This document shows, piece after piece, positions 22,201 to 37,200 of a stretch of DNA of 64,000 bases (position 1 is its first letter; each line of letters begins with the position of its first letter). The notes below the pieces were generated by a model. It did no database searches. It was not told the DNA's origin and saw only the letters and a program-made list of their open reading frames with translations. The stretch is from contig OY979718.1 in the NCBI GenBank assembly GCA_963855995.1, positions 43,273,559 through 43,337,558 of the forward strand, given 5' to 3'. A program made the position numbers and the translations under genes. This stretch comes from Muricea muricata (taxonomy: Eukaryota > Cnidaria > Anthozoa > Malacalcyonacea > Plexauridae).

Positions 22201-25200
22201 TTCAGTACTTAAAGTCTGACTTTTTTGCAAAATATTACTAAAGCGATTTTGAATTTGAGTGTTTTTGGATTTATTCCTTGCTATTAAATGTTATTAAATG
22301 AAATTGAATATCTGTGCAATATTTGTCCTTCAGTAAATGTAAAGTAAACTAGCACATTTTTCTAGGCAGCATCATGACTAACTACGAGCTTGGCACAGAG
22401 ATAAGTACATGAAATAATGTACATTCCAGTGCATTTACAAGTATTTTGACTAGCTTGTAAGAACTTTATAAACTCACAGAATCACACAACTTGTTTTCAT
22501 ATTTCAAACACATTTGACACAGACACAACTTGTTATAAACAAATTGTGCGATATTTTCCATGATTTTAAGTAAAATTAGAATGCCACTTACACGTACATC
22601 TACACCTTAATAATATCGTGAGTTTAAAACTAAGCTTAGCTGCTCAGATTTACAAGAATTATACTGATATCACTATATAAGTATATAGACACCAATTAAA
22701 ATCATTTCTGTTGTTATATTTGTGCTAGTTTGTCAGCAGATTCTTCACAAACAAGCATTTCGACGGACAAAATCCTGTCTTCTGGCTGGGGCTGGATATT
22801 TACTTATATGCAGTCACACTAGCGGGCTACCCGGCCTAGCTGCTGACAATGAGTAATTTACACACGATACGGACAGACCGGACGCGATTTGACAGGGCTA
22901 GGGATGAGCCGATTAATCGGTAAATAATCGGCAAAGCCGATTATCGGCCAATTTTAAAATAATCAGTAATCGGCCGATTATTGCCTGATAATCGGAAAAT
23001 AATCAGCTATAAGATTTTTTCTGCATCTGCCAAGAACATGCTAAAATTCTCCATACAAGCGAATGGATTTCTACATTTTGTTGAAAAATGTACGTGTTTT
23101 GACTCAAAACCCGTGTCTTTTGTCCGGTGAGTGGCTTGGAGGAAGTCATTAAAAACGCAATGCATTCCAATGCATTGAGTCATTACCATATTCTGTTTTC
23201 TGACTGACTTAGACTTATCCTGATATTTGCTATTAAAAAATTTCTCGGAGTTATAAATCAGTTAATTATTCTGCCCAGAACTAAATGGCGCACAATAAAA
23301 CTGCGTGAACAATAATACCGCATTTACAACTTCAATTTTGGTCATTTTGCAATTTTTCTCTTGCTTTTTAAAATAATTGGCAAGTACCGATTAATCGGCC
23401 GATTAGTTACGATAATCGGTTTATAAATAATCGGCCTCAGTAATCGGCAATTTTCCTTATCGGCTCATCCCTAGACAGGGCGACGCGAATTTTCGATTTT
23501 CAACATCCTTTAACTTTAATCCTTTTCTATTTTTCCCCAATCTTCGGAAGGACTTCGGCAATTTAAGCTATTTTGTGCACATATCTAGCCAAACTTCTTC
23601 GGTTGATGGTTTTATTTGCTTTTAAAAATCGAAAAATCGCGTCGCGTTGGCAAATCGCATGCGGTCTGAGTGAGCATTTATACAAGTCGCTGATTGGCTA
23701 CAAGCAAACAAAGAAAGTTAACGGAGAACGGAATGAGTGAACAAGTCGACAGCATAGTATCTATCGCTACGCGTAGATACAAAAAATTACTGTGTTTTCG
23801 TCAGTTTATGGGGATCTTGCATCTGTAAAGTACAGGGTTCAGGTGCCGACCTACTCATAGCAATCTGATCTGGCAGATAAACAGCAGACTATCTAAGATG
23901 AGCCAGACACTACATAAAAAAACAATAGAGCAATTACCTTTGGTGACATAAAAAATGGCGTTCCACCACAACGCCCAGTAGGTAAACCAATTTTGGCGAA
24001 TTCATAGTCAGTTAACATCGCGTAAAGTTTTCCGTCAATCCGAACCATAAGGACATTACGAGCTTTGATGTCGTAGTGTGTAATGCCATTCTGATGGGAA
24101 AACTGTGTTGCTTTTAACACATGAATGAAAAACCGGTTCGCCTCCTTCAAAGTGAGAACACGGCCCTGCAAACGCATGTGATCGTGCAAAGAATATTCTA
24201 GAATTGGAAAAACAAGAGATGAGACACACCGAGCACAAAATTCCCTGAGGTACCCCGCATGTATGCTTCGTAATTCTATACTTAATATCGACGCACCTCG
24301 TCGGCTATCAGCTAATATATACGTTCGAAGAAAAACTGTTCAATTAGCCATATAGTCCTTCAAGAAATTCATTACTTTATCTCTCTATTGATCGCTTACT
24401 CGATTAAATTTCGCCGCATCACAATAGTGCAAAGTCAACTTTGCACTAAAAATGCGAAAAGCGACCTCATTTTTCCGGTTCGAGCCGTAATGTAAGATAT
24501 TTATATGTATACCTGCCCGTCGCATAACCATCATATGTTCGAACGTCGTCATGACCTCCTTTCCGGATTTTCTGTTAAGCCACGGTATGTCTTGACGCTT
24601 TTGTACCAGAAAATAATGATCTGCACTGTATCGACAATTGACGAGCTTTTTCAACACTTGCATTTCATTTGCACTAACGTTTGCCTAGAAAAAATGAATC
24701 AGTTTGTTTGAAATTGGGTGGAGGTAATCTTGACATCTACTTTAATTTTCTTATCTTATTACATGTTTTGATACTAGAGAGGTTAAAATAAACCAGCTTT
24801 GGTTGAACTAATCAGAATTTTTAAAAAGAACATCAGTCACTAAGCAAATTATACTAAGTGATTGTAAGTACATTTCAGATGCAGGTGATGCATGACTGCA
24901 AGGTAATGTATCTCGGTAATAAAGAGGATGCATGAACATGACTGAATGAGAATATCGTGGTTCCACGGTACACAGGACATTTTTTCTTTACAACAATTGA
25001 TTTTTTATTTCGAGCTTTCGACACTAAGTTTACACTTTTTAACAGGCGAAAGGTTATCTGCTTGTCAACCAAAACTTTAATCAAACAATCTGCAAATTAA
25101 ATTAAAATAAGCCGTATTCTTACTATTTTTGCGCAAAGCAAAATGTCTTCATTACTTCCTAGCTTCTTCTTCCCACGATCAAACAGTATGATTTCGTAGA

Positions 25201-28200
25201 CCACACCATTCCCGCCACGTCCCAATTCACGTCCGAGTATGTAATCCACTCCCATAATAAACCTCTGTCCTTTCAGCGGACTACCAAGCTAAAATATCAC
25301 AACAAAAATATAATAGATAACATTATTATTTATTGAAAATATTTTAGGAGTTTGATTGGTTAAGAGCTAAAGGTGAAATCGTCATATCCGCTTGGAAGTT
25401 GCCCAAATTTGGAGTTGAAAATAAATATACGACATTATGACTCATTTCGTCGTATATTGTAAACAAATATACGACATTATGACTCATTTCGTCGTATATT
25501 GACTGACCTTTGTTAATCGACCTTCCGTCGTAATCTGACAATTGTATTGAGAATATTTTTCCGTAGTCTGATTGGCTTATTAAAGTTTTCGAACAATTTC
25601 ATGCTGTTCCATTTATATTAGCAGCTTGTGTCTTCTTACTTACAAAGCAAGCGTTGAGACTGAGTTTAAAATATTTTCAAAAAATAATGAAACAATTATT
25701 GAATTCGGTTCTCGCAGGATATGAGAAATTATTAAGGCCTCGGTTTGTGTTATCTGCCGAAGCCGATAAAACAAACCTCTGCCTTAATAATTCCTCATAT
25801 CCTGCGAGAACCGAATTAAATAATTGTTTATTAACTGCCACACAACACTGGTTTTATTGAACGAGTACAATCACCACCACACAATGATTGCATTCACGAC
25901 CCAAGGTTTCGACAGTCCAGTCTAGTATTTTTTAGAAGTGATCTGATGTTGAAACTCGTGACCTTATATACTGTCAACATTACGTCATCTGCCAACAAGA
26001 TGTATATACTCTTGTGCCGTCATCACTATTTAGGGCACAAGAGTTCGCGTTGATATGCCAGGCTTCCTAACAAAGCCGTTGAAAACAACGATTGTTAGTG
26101 GTAATGATTTTGGAATCATTCCTCGCAATGTCATGACTTGTTTGGCACACGTGTTCAGCCAAAGCTGATTTGGAACTGTTCGAGTTGGAAACATCCGTTT
26201 GACGTTCTTTCAGACGTGTGCCGGCAAAACTGACAGTCACCGCATGGTATAGAGTATACAGCTTGTGTGTTTTGATCAGTCGGAACACGACGTCAGGTTT
26301 GGCGAAAGTATGTCCCAGTATTTGAAAGGTTTTCAAGGCAACCTTGGATCGTAATAACATTGATAGTGCGCAAAAACCGTTATATCCATTGACCACGTTT
26401 ACATTAGTTGTTGTTTTTGTGAGACTGGCGATATATGGCGGGATGCATGGGCATAGAATATCGATTATAATATACATGCTATAAAAACCAGTGGTCAATA
26501 ACACGATTGAGCACGGCCAAAATGCGCGGGAATATTTTCCCGTTATTTTTTGAGCTCATTCGAGTTATTGAGCACTTGGGAAGTTGGGAGGCCACGAAAA
26601 AAGCGTAAGAGGCGCGGTCTGGGTGCTAGCCGAGAAAAATACTTAATTTTTGAAAAATTCCTAATTTTTCCTGGCTCAATCATGGAACGTTTTAGTGTCA
26701 AAAATATAAACAAGACAAAAAAAATTATACCTTAAATTCAAATTGTCCAATCAGAAAACTTAAGTTGACGGCACGAGAACATTTCCTCACATTCACTCAA
26801 TCCCATGCACGAATACTTCGTGTACCATGGAATAAAATATTTCATTTTCATGGTGACATATGAAATATATATTTCATGGCACACGTGCGATCCACGAACT
26901 TTTAGAATCGTAAATTTTAGTTTTTCAGTATAAAATATCATTTGTAGACCTGCCGCTTGGGGTATTTGGCGAACTACTTGGCAAATATCATCATTTCGGC
27001 GCCGAATACCCAGCACTACGGGTCTATAAACGATAAATATATGCCGTCCCAGAACATAATCTGAATAAATTACACAACACCCGTTGCCCAAAATGCATGC
27101 ATGTACAGCACACGCACGTGACAAACATGCCATTGGACTACACATTACATGGGAGATTAATCTCAGTGAATTACACTGCCAAAAGTGAAAAAGATGTAAT
27201 CTAAAATACCTAATGAAAAGAGGTAATCCAATATCCCTTGCAGCCTTGCGCGTTCAACGTACAGATTTTAAACATAGATATCTCATACATATACAAGATG
27301 AAGATGGTGCATCCCACACTGTGGGCTGGCGAAAATTGAAGCCAGATCGCTGGTCGTTCCCACAGAGTTGACACGGAGCATGATAATTTGTGTATTTTGT
27401 ATTGCGGAAATGGACAAAGTTGACAATAAGTCCTCTTTTATGCAGCTAAAAAGTATTTAATACACAAATGCAGAAAAGTATAGTGTTTTCTGTAGCATTT
27501 TTTTGATGAGTGGGAACGACCAATATGGCCGTCGCCTATTGTTATGAGGGGATACCGCTGAGGTTTTTGGCTTCACTTTTTGATATACAGATGCGCTATC
27601 TAGTGTATATGAGATATCTATGATTTTGAACCTCGCAGATATACTCACAACTTTAAATTCTTCAATTATAGTTTCATTTGGCAAATTAGAACCCTGCATT
27701 GCAGTTGTGGTACTATCTCTACCAGGTTTTACTTGATTAACTTGATTGCCCCTCAAAACTGGCCCAGCGCGTGCATTTTCTTCATGATGGCCGCCACGTT
27801 CTGGACGTTCACTGCCTTCACGCCTGAAGAAGAAATTACAGTGAATAATAAATCCACTCAATAAACGCAATTTTCACTATAATAAATCGCATAATAATTA
27901 CTTGGCAACAACTTATCTCTTACCGTTGAAAACATAGCTTTCGAACAAAGGATCTTCGTCGGGAAGATAAAAGATCAAGAGCCTTCGCTCGAAACGTCCA
28001 TTTTTACTTTAAAGTTTTAGGCAGTGAGAGTACTTAACAGGTTATTCCACCCTCTCTAGTCGTATATGAGCGATAGCAAACTCGGCTATATAGGCTTGTA
28101 ATCACCTCGCATTCGGTGACTAATTGTTAATTATTAGATATGCAAATTACACGTTATGAAATCACAGTTAACTTTTCAAAAATCATCAGTAATTTGCAAG

Positions 28201-31200
28201 GCAAACAAGTAATTTCGCACAAAAGTGCAAACACCACGCCATTAATCGTAGTTTACACACGTACATCACAGTTTTAGTTGTTTCTTGTTGTCATATGCTA
28301 CAAATCAGCAATCTTGAAGATACTCATCATGAACAGTGATTTCATAAGTTGTGTAATTTACATGTCGAATAAAGTTGAACCTCTCGAGAAGGTAAAAAGC
28401 TAAAAAAAATTATACCAAAGAAGTTACACTGCCATTTTAAGCGATCTTTGCAATGTAATTCATGGCCACTTCAAAATATCGCTACTATAGATGTTAATTT
28501 CAGAACTATACTCACCCAATTGCGGCGCAAAGGAGACAAACTTCTTCTGATGTTGCTTCACCAAGTGCAACACGACAGGAGCATTTATGAAATTCATAAA
28601 CAATCCGAACATTCTGACATAACTGACATTTTCCCTTCTTGTCACACGTTTGGCGGTGATGAAACAACTCCCCTGCCTGAATGAGAATCAATGTCACAAC
28701 ACATTCCTTACATTCAACAAATGTATACAATTATTTGGCTGTTCTTCATAAAATTATATACCTCAAATATTGAACACGCAAGGGATCATATGTTCTTGCT
28801 GCATTCCAGCTGCAGACTGGTCACGAACTTCGCAAAAACCCAACTATCCATGTCATAGTATCATAAGCTAAGCTGTATTTCCACGTTTATGTTTTTACCT
28901 ACCTCCCCTTGCGAGCTCAATATTTAATACCTATATTCTAGGAAGATAACAGTTTTTGCACTCAACTGTTTAAAAACAATTTACAACAATTTCTTTTACA
29001 TTAATTACCGAACTGTTTAATGCGGGTTGCGAATTTTATGAATTTGTGGACGTAAATTTCACAAAATAAATTGAACGGGTTATAGGCGCAGACACTCTCT
29101 GAACTGCGTCTTATCTATCTAAGGAATTTTTGCTGTGTATTAACGTTCAAATGGCTAATGGGAACAAGTTATTTATCGGGAGTTGTAACGATGTGCAAGT
29201 ATGAAACTATATACAAGTATGTAACTACTAAATAGTCGAGTCGAACCGCCTTACAGCATGGAAAGACGAGTCGAAAGCTCGCCCGCTGTTTTGGATGCGG
29301 GAAGACAATCAAGTGATCAGAAATTGTCCCAGAAGAGTTATTCATGGTGAATATCGAAACAAACCGAAACTTAAGCAGCAACAGCAGTTGTGAATGGAAA
29401 AAAAGAACGACGACTCTGGTGGAAATGTATTTGTACGTCGCAAGATTGATTGCAGCTGAAGCTAACAGCTGTTCAATAACTGATTTCGCACAACACAGCT
29501 TCACTAATCGTACATTACTGGTAAATTATTGCCAATTCCTTCCAGTTGCTTCGGGAGACGGTCGCTTTGTTATATACGTAAATATCACTATGATACTTGG
29601 AAATAAAACCTGGAGCTGGCGGTTAAGGTTTTTGCGAGGTCTGTGCAGACCTCGAAGTCTACCAACTGTCTACCCAATGAAGCACAAGTGTCATGTACAT
29701 CACGTCAGAAACTTGACCACAAGCCAGCCAAGGCGAGATTTGTCGGCTACAGCCTTACACAGAAAGGATACAGGTTATAGGTTTAGAATGGACAAGAAAT
29801 CTTTATTCGAAGAGATGTTACATTTAATAAAATATACGTGTGATGAATATAGTATTGAATGTGCCGAAGAAGAAATGGACTTAAGGCAAAGAAAGGATAA
29901 CCGTGGATTAATAAATCCCCTAAAGGACCCCCGACGCTCAGGACGAGAAAAAAATCCACCAACGTTCTACCACGACGTGTACACTGGAATCCGTACAGCA
30001 AAGTATTCAGCACTTTATCTACCTGAAATCGAAAAGTTAATAAAGGCCTTCCCTTGATACTGAATATGGAACACAGTGGAAAGCAGCGGCAGATGGTGAG
30101 TACCTGTGTCTGTTAGAGAATGAAACTTGGGAATTAGTTGAATCACCGACAGGAGTAAGCCTATCATTTGCAAGTGGGATTTCCAAGTCAAGAACGAAGA
30201 TACAGAAATATTTAAAGGTCGTTAATGGCTGAGGGATTCCTGGCTGAGGGCCTCAAGTTGACTATGATGAAACACTCTCTGTGCAGTTCGTTTCTTATCA
30301 ATCTGTCCTCAACTGGCTTTTGGTGTTTCTCGACAAATGTTGATCCATCAAATGGATGTGGTAACGGCATTCCTCGACGGTACTTTGCACAAGAAAATAG
30401 ATGTAGAACTAGGTAATAAAGAGCTGGTATGCCAGCTCAAGAAATTGAAATTTCAGTCAAAAGCAAAGTCCATGACGTTCTTGGAAGCGTCATTAAAGAA
30501 TTCATGTTATTACTAGGATTTGTTCAGAGTGTCGCAGATTCCTTCGCGTCTTCAACTATAAGCTGACGATTAGTACTGTTCACGTTGATTGAACTACTGA
30601 TTCTTCTAACGGAAACTGAAGAAGAAATAATCGATCTAAAAACCGGCCGGGCAAATCAATTTCAAGATGAAGGGTATACTGACTATATTCTACAACTGTC
30701 TACCAATTAGTGTTGCTATAAAGAACGATGTGTTGCAAAATGTTAACAATATATCGTTAAGTGCAAATTAGAAGATTGCAAAACCGTGTCAACGCTATTG
30801 GATTTTAGCATCAAGCTAATTAAGGACATGGAGATAGTAAACAAGTGGATGCCGCTCAGTACCAGTCAATGTTATAGGTAGTTTGAAATACGCGACAATA
30901 AGTATTCGTCTGAGCTGAAATTAGGATTTTTCATGAGTTGGCGTGTTCATTCGAGTTAGCGAGCACGCGAAAAGTTGGGAGAGCACAACTAAAAGCGTAA
31001 AAGTTGCTCGAGACGCTAGCTAAGACCAACTCTAGCGTTTAAGTCCTCTCCCAACTTCCCAAGTGCTCAATAACTCGATTGCATGAGCACGCCTACTCAT
31101 GAAGAAATACATTTATAATATACAATTTACAGAAAATATTGAGCACGCGTTTCCAACAATGAAAAAGCTTTTCTTATAACAGGTATATTATAACACTGTC

Positions 31201-34200
31201 CAAGCAATGATATGATAGCACAAATCTTGACGAATCCACTATCCAAAGGGCAATTCGAGCATTACAATATATTTAGAAACCTGTGGCCCTCAATAAGCTA
31301 AATTACAATGTTGTGTTTATGAAACAAATACAAACAAATACGAAATAAATTCAACATTGACTATATATTTAGAGAAAATTGTGCGTTCAAACAATCCTAT
31401 AGATCACGTTATGAGCACTTGCAATATAAGTATCTGATACTTTAAAAAAAAGTTACCCCCATCGGGTTAAAGAGGCGGTCATCGTACCTTTTTACACCAA
31501 TCACACGAGCACATTTTACACGTTGCATTACTATTGGATGCACAACATTCATTCTTTTTTTTTTCAGACAAATAATGCCGCAACATATTCACGACCACTT
31601 GCATTTTCTAAACAGAGAAAGCACGACATAAACACAGTCCCTGAAGTTGTATGTATATAATATATCGACCATATAATTAAATATAATGAAACGCAACCAT
31701 TTACGACCACTTTCCACGTAATTTCGGCAAACGATCATACGACCGCTGTTTTATAGGGGAAACTACTGAGAGCTGAACTGATCCAGTCGAAAGGATGTGC
31801 TAGGGGGTAACTCTGTACGGCTATAATCCTAGCCTACTCTGTTACCATACCCCGAGAAAGGAAACTGCATGGACACACCAGAAAATTTAAGCCTACAATG
31901 ATTTTTCTCACATTGCAATCAATACCTTATTAAAAGCTTTATTTCCATCAATATGTGCTGCTTTCGTTGGGACAGGAACATCTAAAAAACAAGGGTCAGT
32001 CATTTTTCATCATTGCATTCGTTATGGTATGGCGTGTGCGTTGATATATTCGTGCATTATGAGATTTTCTTGTCCAAGGTCTCATCAATCGAGAACGTAA
32101 ATTTTTACTTGTGCCTTTTTTGACCACTAAGTTGCAACTAATCTTGATTTGCAAATGGTTTGAGGTGGATCAAATTTCATCGCAAGGTTTTTGTGGGTAG
32201 CCGCGCATGCGTAGCTACCCACTATGTGAGAACCGTAAAATGTACAATCGTGTGTGGGTTCGTGTCCGCAGTACTGATCCAGTACTAGAGTGGATAGTCA
32301 AAAGTGAAGCGGCAATGATTATATATGCGAAAATCACTTCCGGGAACGAAGGTGAATTTTGCCGGATTTGAGATACTTTACGAGTTATACCAAGCTGATG
32401 GCTTCAATTTTGTCTAAAAGATGTTATGTTAATGCTTTTGAAACGCTAGTTATCTGGATTGTCCTAAAACATCGTCATTTTTGTTTGTTCACAGTTGTTC
32501 ATAAAATACAATGCATCCGAACTGTTCGTTCAAAGTTGTCCATGAAATAAAATGCATGGCGAACAACGTGAAGCAAGGTGAATTTTGCCAAATTTGAGAT
32601 ACTTTACGAAGTTATACCAAGCTGATGGCTTCACTTTTGTCTAAAAGATGTTACCTTAATGCTTTAGGAACGCTAGTTATCTGGATTGTCCTAAAACATC
32701 GTCATTTTTGTTCGTTCAAAGTCCATGCAATTACATATTTTATCGTCGAACACGGATCACCAGTCACCAGACAATTTCACTTGTTAAATGATAAATCTTG
32801 TGCACTAATGGGTTAATTTATAAGTCTACAGTGTGTCTGAAAAAAACAGAACCCGCATAAATTTATTATGTATGCACTTGGGAAATCTTTGACCAAGTAG
32901 TTGACCAAATATTGAGGAATGTTCACAGCAGTTCCTCGAAGTCAGGCAAATGAACTGATCAAAATTTAGGAATATAAACTCAATTAGCACAACTGTAATC
33001 ACATTCTATTAGAGTGCACAACTTATTGTAAACTAAAATACAAGTAACAAAACCACAAAACCAATTCAAATGTTTCATCATTGACAAAACAATGCATCTT
33101 GAATAATTAACAAAACAAATCAAATTGTATTTGACACATTAAAATACAGTACCTCACAATTTTTTAGATATGTTTATGCCTATTGAAAAAAAATGTACGT
33201 AATACTCGTTTACTTTAAGTGTAATGTTTTGTATTCCCATAAACTGTGCCAATTTACTTAATTTCAATAACTTTAGCTTTTGAAATAGCCATTGTCAAAC
33301 ACTGCAGGCTACCCACATGTACGCAGCGCGTACCTATTTTTTAGACTTGTCTTGCTATACGTTTGAACAAAAAATACAAGTTCATACAACTGATACAAGA
33401 ACATTTTCGTGATCAGTTTCTATTTAAAACGCAGTCTGATTTAATAATGAAACTTTGCAAAATTGCCCTTACACGAGCAAAAAGTATCGCAATTTTTAAA
33501 TCTTTGCGAGAACTTGCGTCTCGTTTGATCACTTGCAATATATGGCTTTCCTCTCGTCTAATCCGATTAAATTAATAAGCATAGTAACATCCAAGTCAAT
33601 ATATGGTAGAAATTATTCAGAATTACGTGACCACGCAAAAATTTATCTACAGGTCACTAATGTGAATTCGATGTCAAAGAGGTTAAATAAAATATTTTCT
33701 TTAACCGATGCAGGGTATACCAGAACTAAATGGTGGAAAAAGATGGAACCCAATGTTTCAATTCTTGTAGTCCCACACTGTCCGATGGTTACCGAATAAT
33801 TTACACATCATTTTACCACATACTTGATTCAGCTGCCAGTTGTAAGGGTTGCATAACTGTATTTGGTGTTGGGGAAGCTGTGTTTTGGTTGGGGCAAGGA
33901 GTTTTAGTTGACTTGGATGTTTCATCAGGATATATTTCATTGTGCTGCTGAAAGCCTTGAAAAAGATAAGAAAGGAAAATAAAAATTCTATTCAATGGAA
34001 ATTATATAAGCCTCTATGGGGTAATTTACATGATCCCTACATTATTTCGTATAGTTTTTGTTGTATATTACATGAGAGAAACCGGCCCTGTGGCTGGCTC
34101 AATTCTGTGCAACTTATTAATTATATTTATCATATCAAAGTATAAATTAAAGTTGGTCATCTAAATCTTGGAACAAGCACCAACAAACAACTGCATAGTT

Positions 34201-37200
34201 TTTGAAATTATACTTTTAAATTTTACTATTATAATTATATTATCATAAACCTTACCAAGTGTCAATTTATTTAGTTCTTAAAAAACTATAATTGGGGACA
34301 CCTATCCCGATTAACTTAAACCTACTGAAAATACTATTTCCCTAAATTATTCCCTAAGTTATTGTGATATAGTAAGTTAAATGAAAGGATTTGGAAATCT
34401 ACATTTTAGAAATCTAGAACACTAAGTCAAGCAGAGTTAACAAATATTTTTGCAAGTAAAAACCTAAAAACAGTTCATTTAAATATTTTTGCCAGTAAAA
34501 ACCTAAAAACAAGTCTCATGCCTTCATATATTTCCCTATCATTCAAGTACTCGCTAACATAAAGTTCAACTATTTGTTTAATACCATATTGAGTCCATGT
34601 AGGGAAATATTTTATCATTTTTTTTTTCGTTACTTTTTCTTTGATAACTTTCGAATTTTATACTGATATCCTGTATTTTTTTCTGCTATCCTCAAGACAC
34701 CTCTGGGACCAATGGTCCTGCAGTCCCCCATATTATACAGCTCTGTGTTTTACAGTCAGCTCTATAGTCACTTTACATGGAACATTTCCAGCCCTATTTG
34801 GCAAAATCTCGCCTTATCAACAGCCATATCTCACCAAGTAGGGCTCCCTTCTCTAATGTAAACATCATACTGTCTTAAGCATAGATTTCACATATATTTC
34901 AAGCCACCATTTGCTTGTGAAATATTTCAATCTAATATTGATACAATTTTCCCACATACTTGTTATGGGTTTTTGTTGTAGATGAAGAGGAAGATGACCA
35001 TTATTTGAGTGATGCTCAGCAAGAGATCCATGTTGTTCTGGGCCTAGATACACAAAAGAGGGTCTTGACTGAGTTTTGTTTAAGTCTTAAGTGTTATAGC
35101 AGCCTGTATTCTAAACATGTTGAATGCTAAACATTTTGCTGTTTACTGTCATGGACATCTTAGCAGTTAACTTGAAAAATGTTGGATGTGGCGTAAATTG
35201 GAGGTGGCGTAATTTTCATTGTGGTCTCTCAAACTGAGGTGACTGATGGTATTTTCTGATGATATTGTTTTCTAACTTGCTCTAAACCTGAACTATATCA
35301 TTCTACTATTCATCATTTGCTTCTGTTTATTTAAATATAGTGTACAATGTGTTCATGTTTAATTATATTGTAGTGAGAGAGATGCCTTGAATGTGTCGTA
35401 GTTATTGACATGTTTCTCCTTTTGGCAATTATTTGCTTGCTTTATTATATTGTGGTTCCTATAAAGGTAAATTTCAAAAGACTTTCAGACAAAAATTGAT
35501 AGTTTTTACATTGCTACAACCTTAGACTAGAATAAAGAGACGTTCAATATACTGGTACACTTCAAGTTTAATATAATTACGTGGCCCAACAAACGATCTT
35601 GCATATTCAATATCCTATCAGTTAAACACTGCCCATTACAACACTAATACATTTAAGCAACTGTTGAATTTTTCTACATACATGTACCTGATTTACCTGA
35701 CTGTTGTGATGGTAAATCTGCATTTTGAGTTGGTGAAGTGTTTTGAGTTGGGAAAGACGTTAGAGTTTTTGCTTGAGCTCCATCAGGAGATTCATTTTGC
35801 TGAGAGCCTAAATATATATTACATACAAAAAAAACTGACATGAACAAAAACTTCAGTCAAAATAATTTTTGGTAAACACTACATAAGCTTTATTTGTGCA
35901 AATTATATCATCAAATTTAATCAATTATTAGCATTAACTTTTATTACATTCTATGTGGTATTTCCACAAAATTATGTTAATTGATGTACTGACAATGCAA
36001 ACTTACATAGGACTAAGTAAATTTCACCAGTAATGTGCATATATTGTTAATAATACATGGGTGCGTGGAAATACCAGATTTATTTGCAGTGTTGAACATG
36101 ACATCTCAAAATATCATGTTCAAACCGAGAAATAAATCTGGTATTTCCAAGCACTCATGCATTTTTCTGTTTATTATATAAACTACAGTCTTTCTACCAA
36201 TAAAAAATCTAGAAACTATGATTGCTAATTGTTTGAAAAGAGACAATTTTCACATGTGAAATTATCAGAAATAATCTCACATGTGAGATTATCAGTTTTA
36301 TCAGTGCCCAAAATCCCTATAAAGTACTGTACTTTATATAATAAACATTATTAAAAAGTCAAAACAATTAAACACATATTCCCATGTATAATTTTGAATC
36401 CAATTTTGTGTTATTTGCAATCTTCAGGGGGTTTACGACTGTATGTCTTGGAAGCTTATCTCTGTGACCCTGTGGGTTTAGCTCTGACAGATTGGAATGT
36501 TTGTACTTTGCAAATTTCGTAAATCTTGATCACACAATTTTCACACTTTCCAGTCTGGTATCTTGTGTCTTTCCAGTCTGGTATCGACGTCCATACTCGA
36601 ATTGCCACGCAAAAACGTCATTTTGACGTTTTTGCTTTGACCCACCCACCCAGTGCTGAAAACGTCAAGTGTATACATAAATGCCTCAAGTTAATAACTT
36701 CTATATACACATCCAAATGAATCTCCATAGAAAGGCATACATTTTTCAGTATCTTCTCATTTTAAAAATCAAACCTGCCAAGCAAAACGTCAAACTGTCT
36801 CTTAAATACCCACCTATCCACTCAAAACTTCAAAATGACGTTTTGCATGGCAATTTGAATATGGACGTGAGGACGTCGCCCCTAAGTAGTCAACTATGCT
36901 GACAAGTAGTCAACTATGTTCAAAACAGCTTTAACTGCCTCTAGACAACCTACAAAAACCATCACTGACACAGGCTTAAATATGCAGCTACTAAAAGTAG
37001 TAAAATCATTACAAATTGTAACAGACTAATAGTAAGATGCAAATAAAACAAGTAAAATCAAACTTGTGCAAACAACATGAACTTATGTAGCTGTGTCATG
37101 CTTAATAAGCAAAAATTGCATCATACAATATCATATATAGCATTGACTGTTATCGTTTTGCTTACCTTGCCCTTCTGTACTTGTACTGCCGCTATTTTTA

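Noticed and set aside
22714..22790. Minus-strand stretch VEMLVCEESADKLAQI* as a kinase exon
   Set aside because: It looked like a helix E-F piece, but it ends in a stop with no donor, and exon 20999-21115 joins 23938 in phase without it.
26067..26504. 145-codon ORF as a host gene
   Set aside because: Its C-terminal half matches a Penelope-type nuclease relic and the rest shows no domain.
28750..28830. Extra upstream exon reading VRDQSAAGMQQEHM
   Set aside because: The frame stops before its GT, and exon 31488 already joins exon 28676 in phase.
32185..32225. Hairpin GTGGGTAGC...GCTACCCAC as a tRNA or structured RNA
   Set aside because: No cloverleaf or anticodon arm; it matches the end of a repeat seen again at 33308 and 41950.
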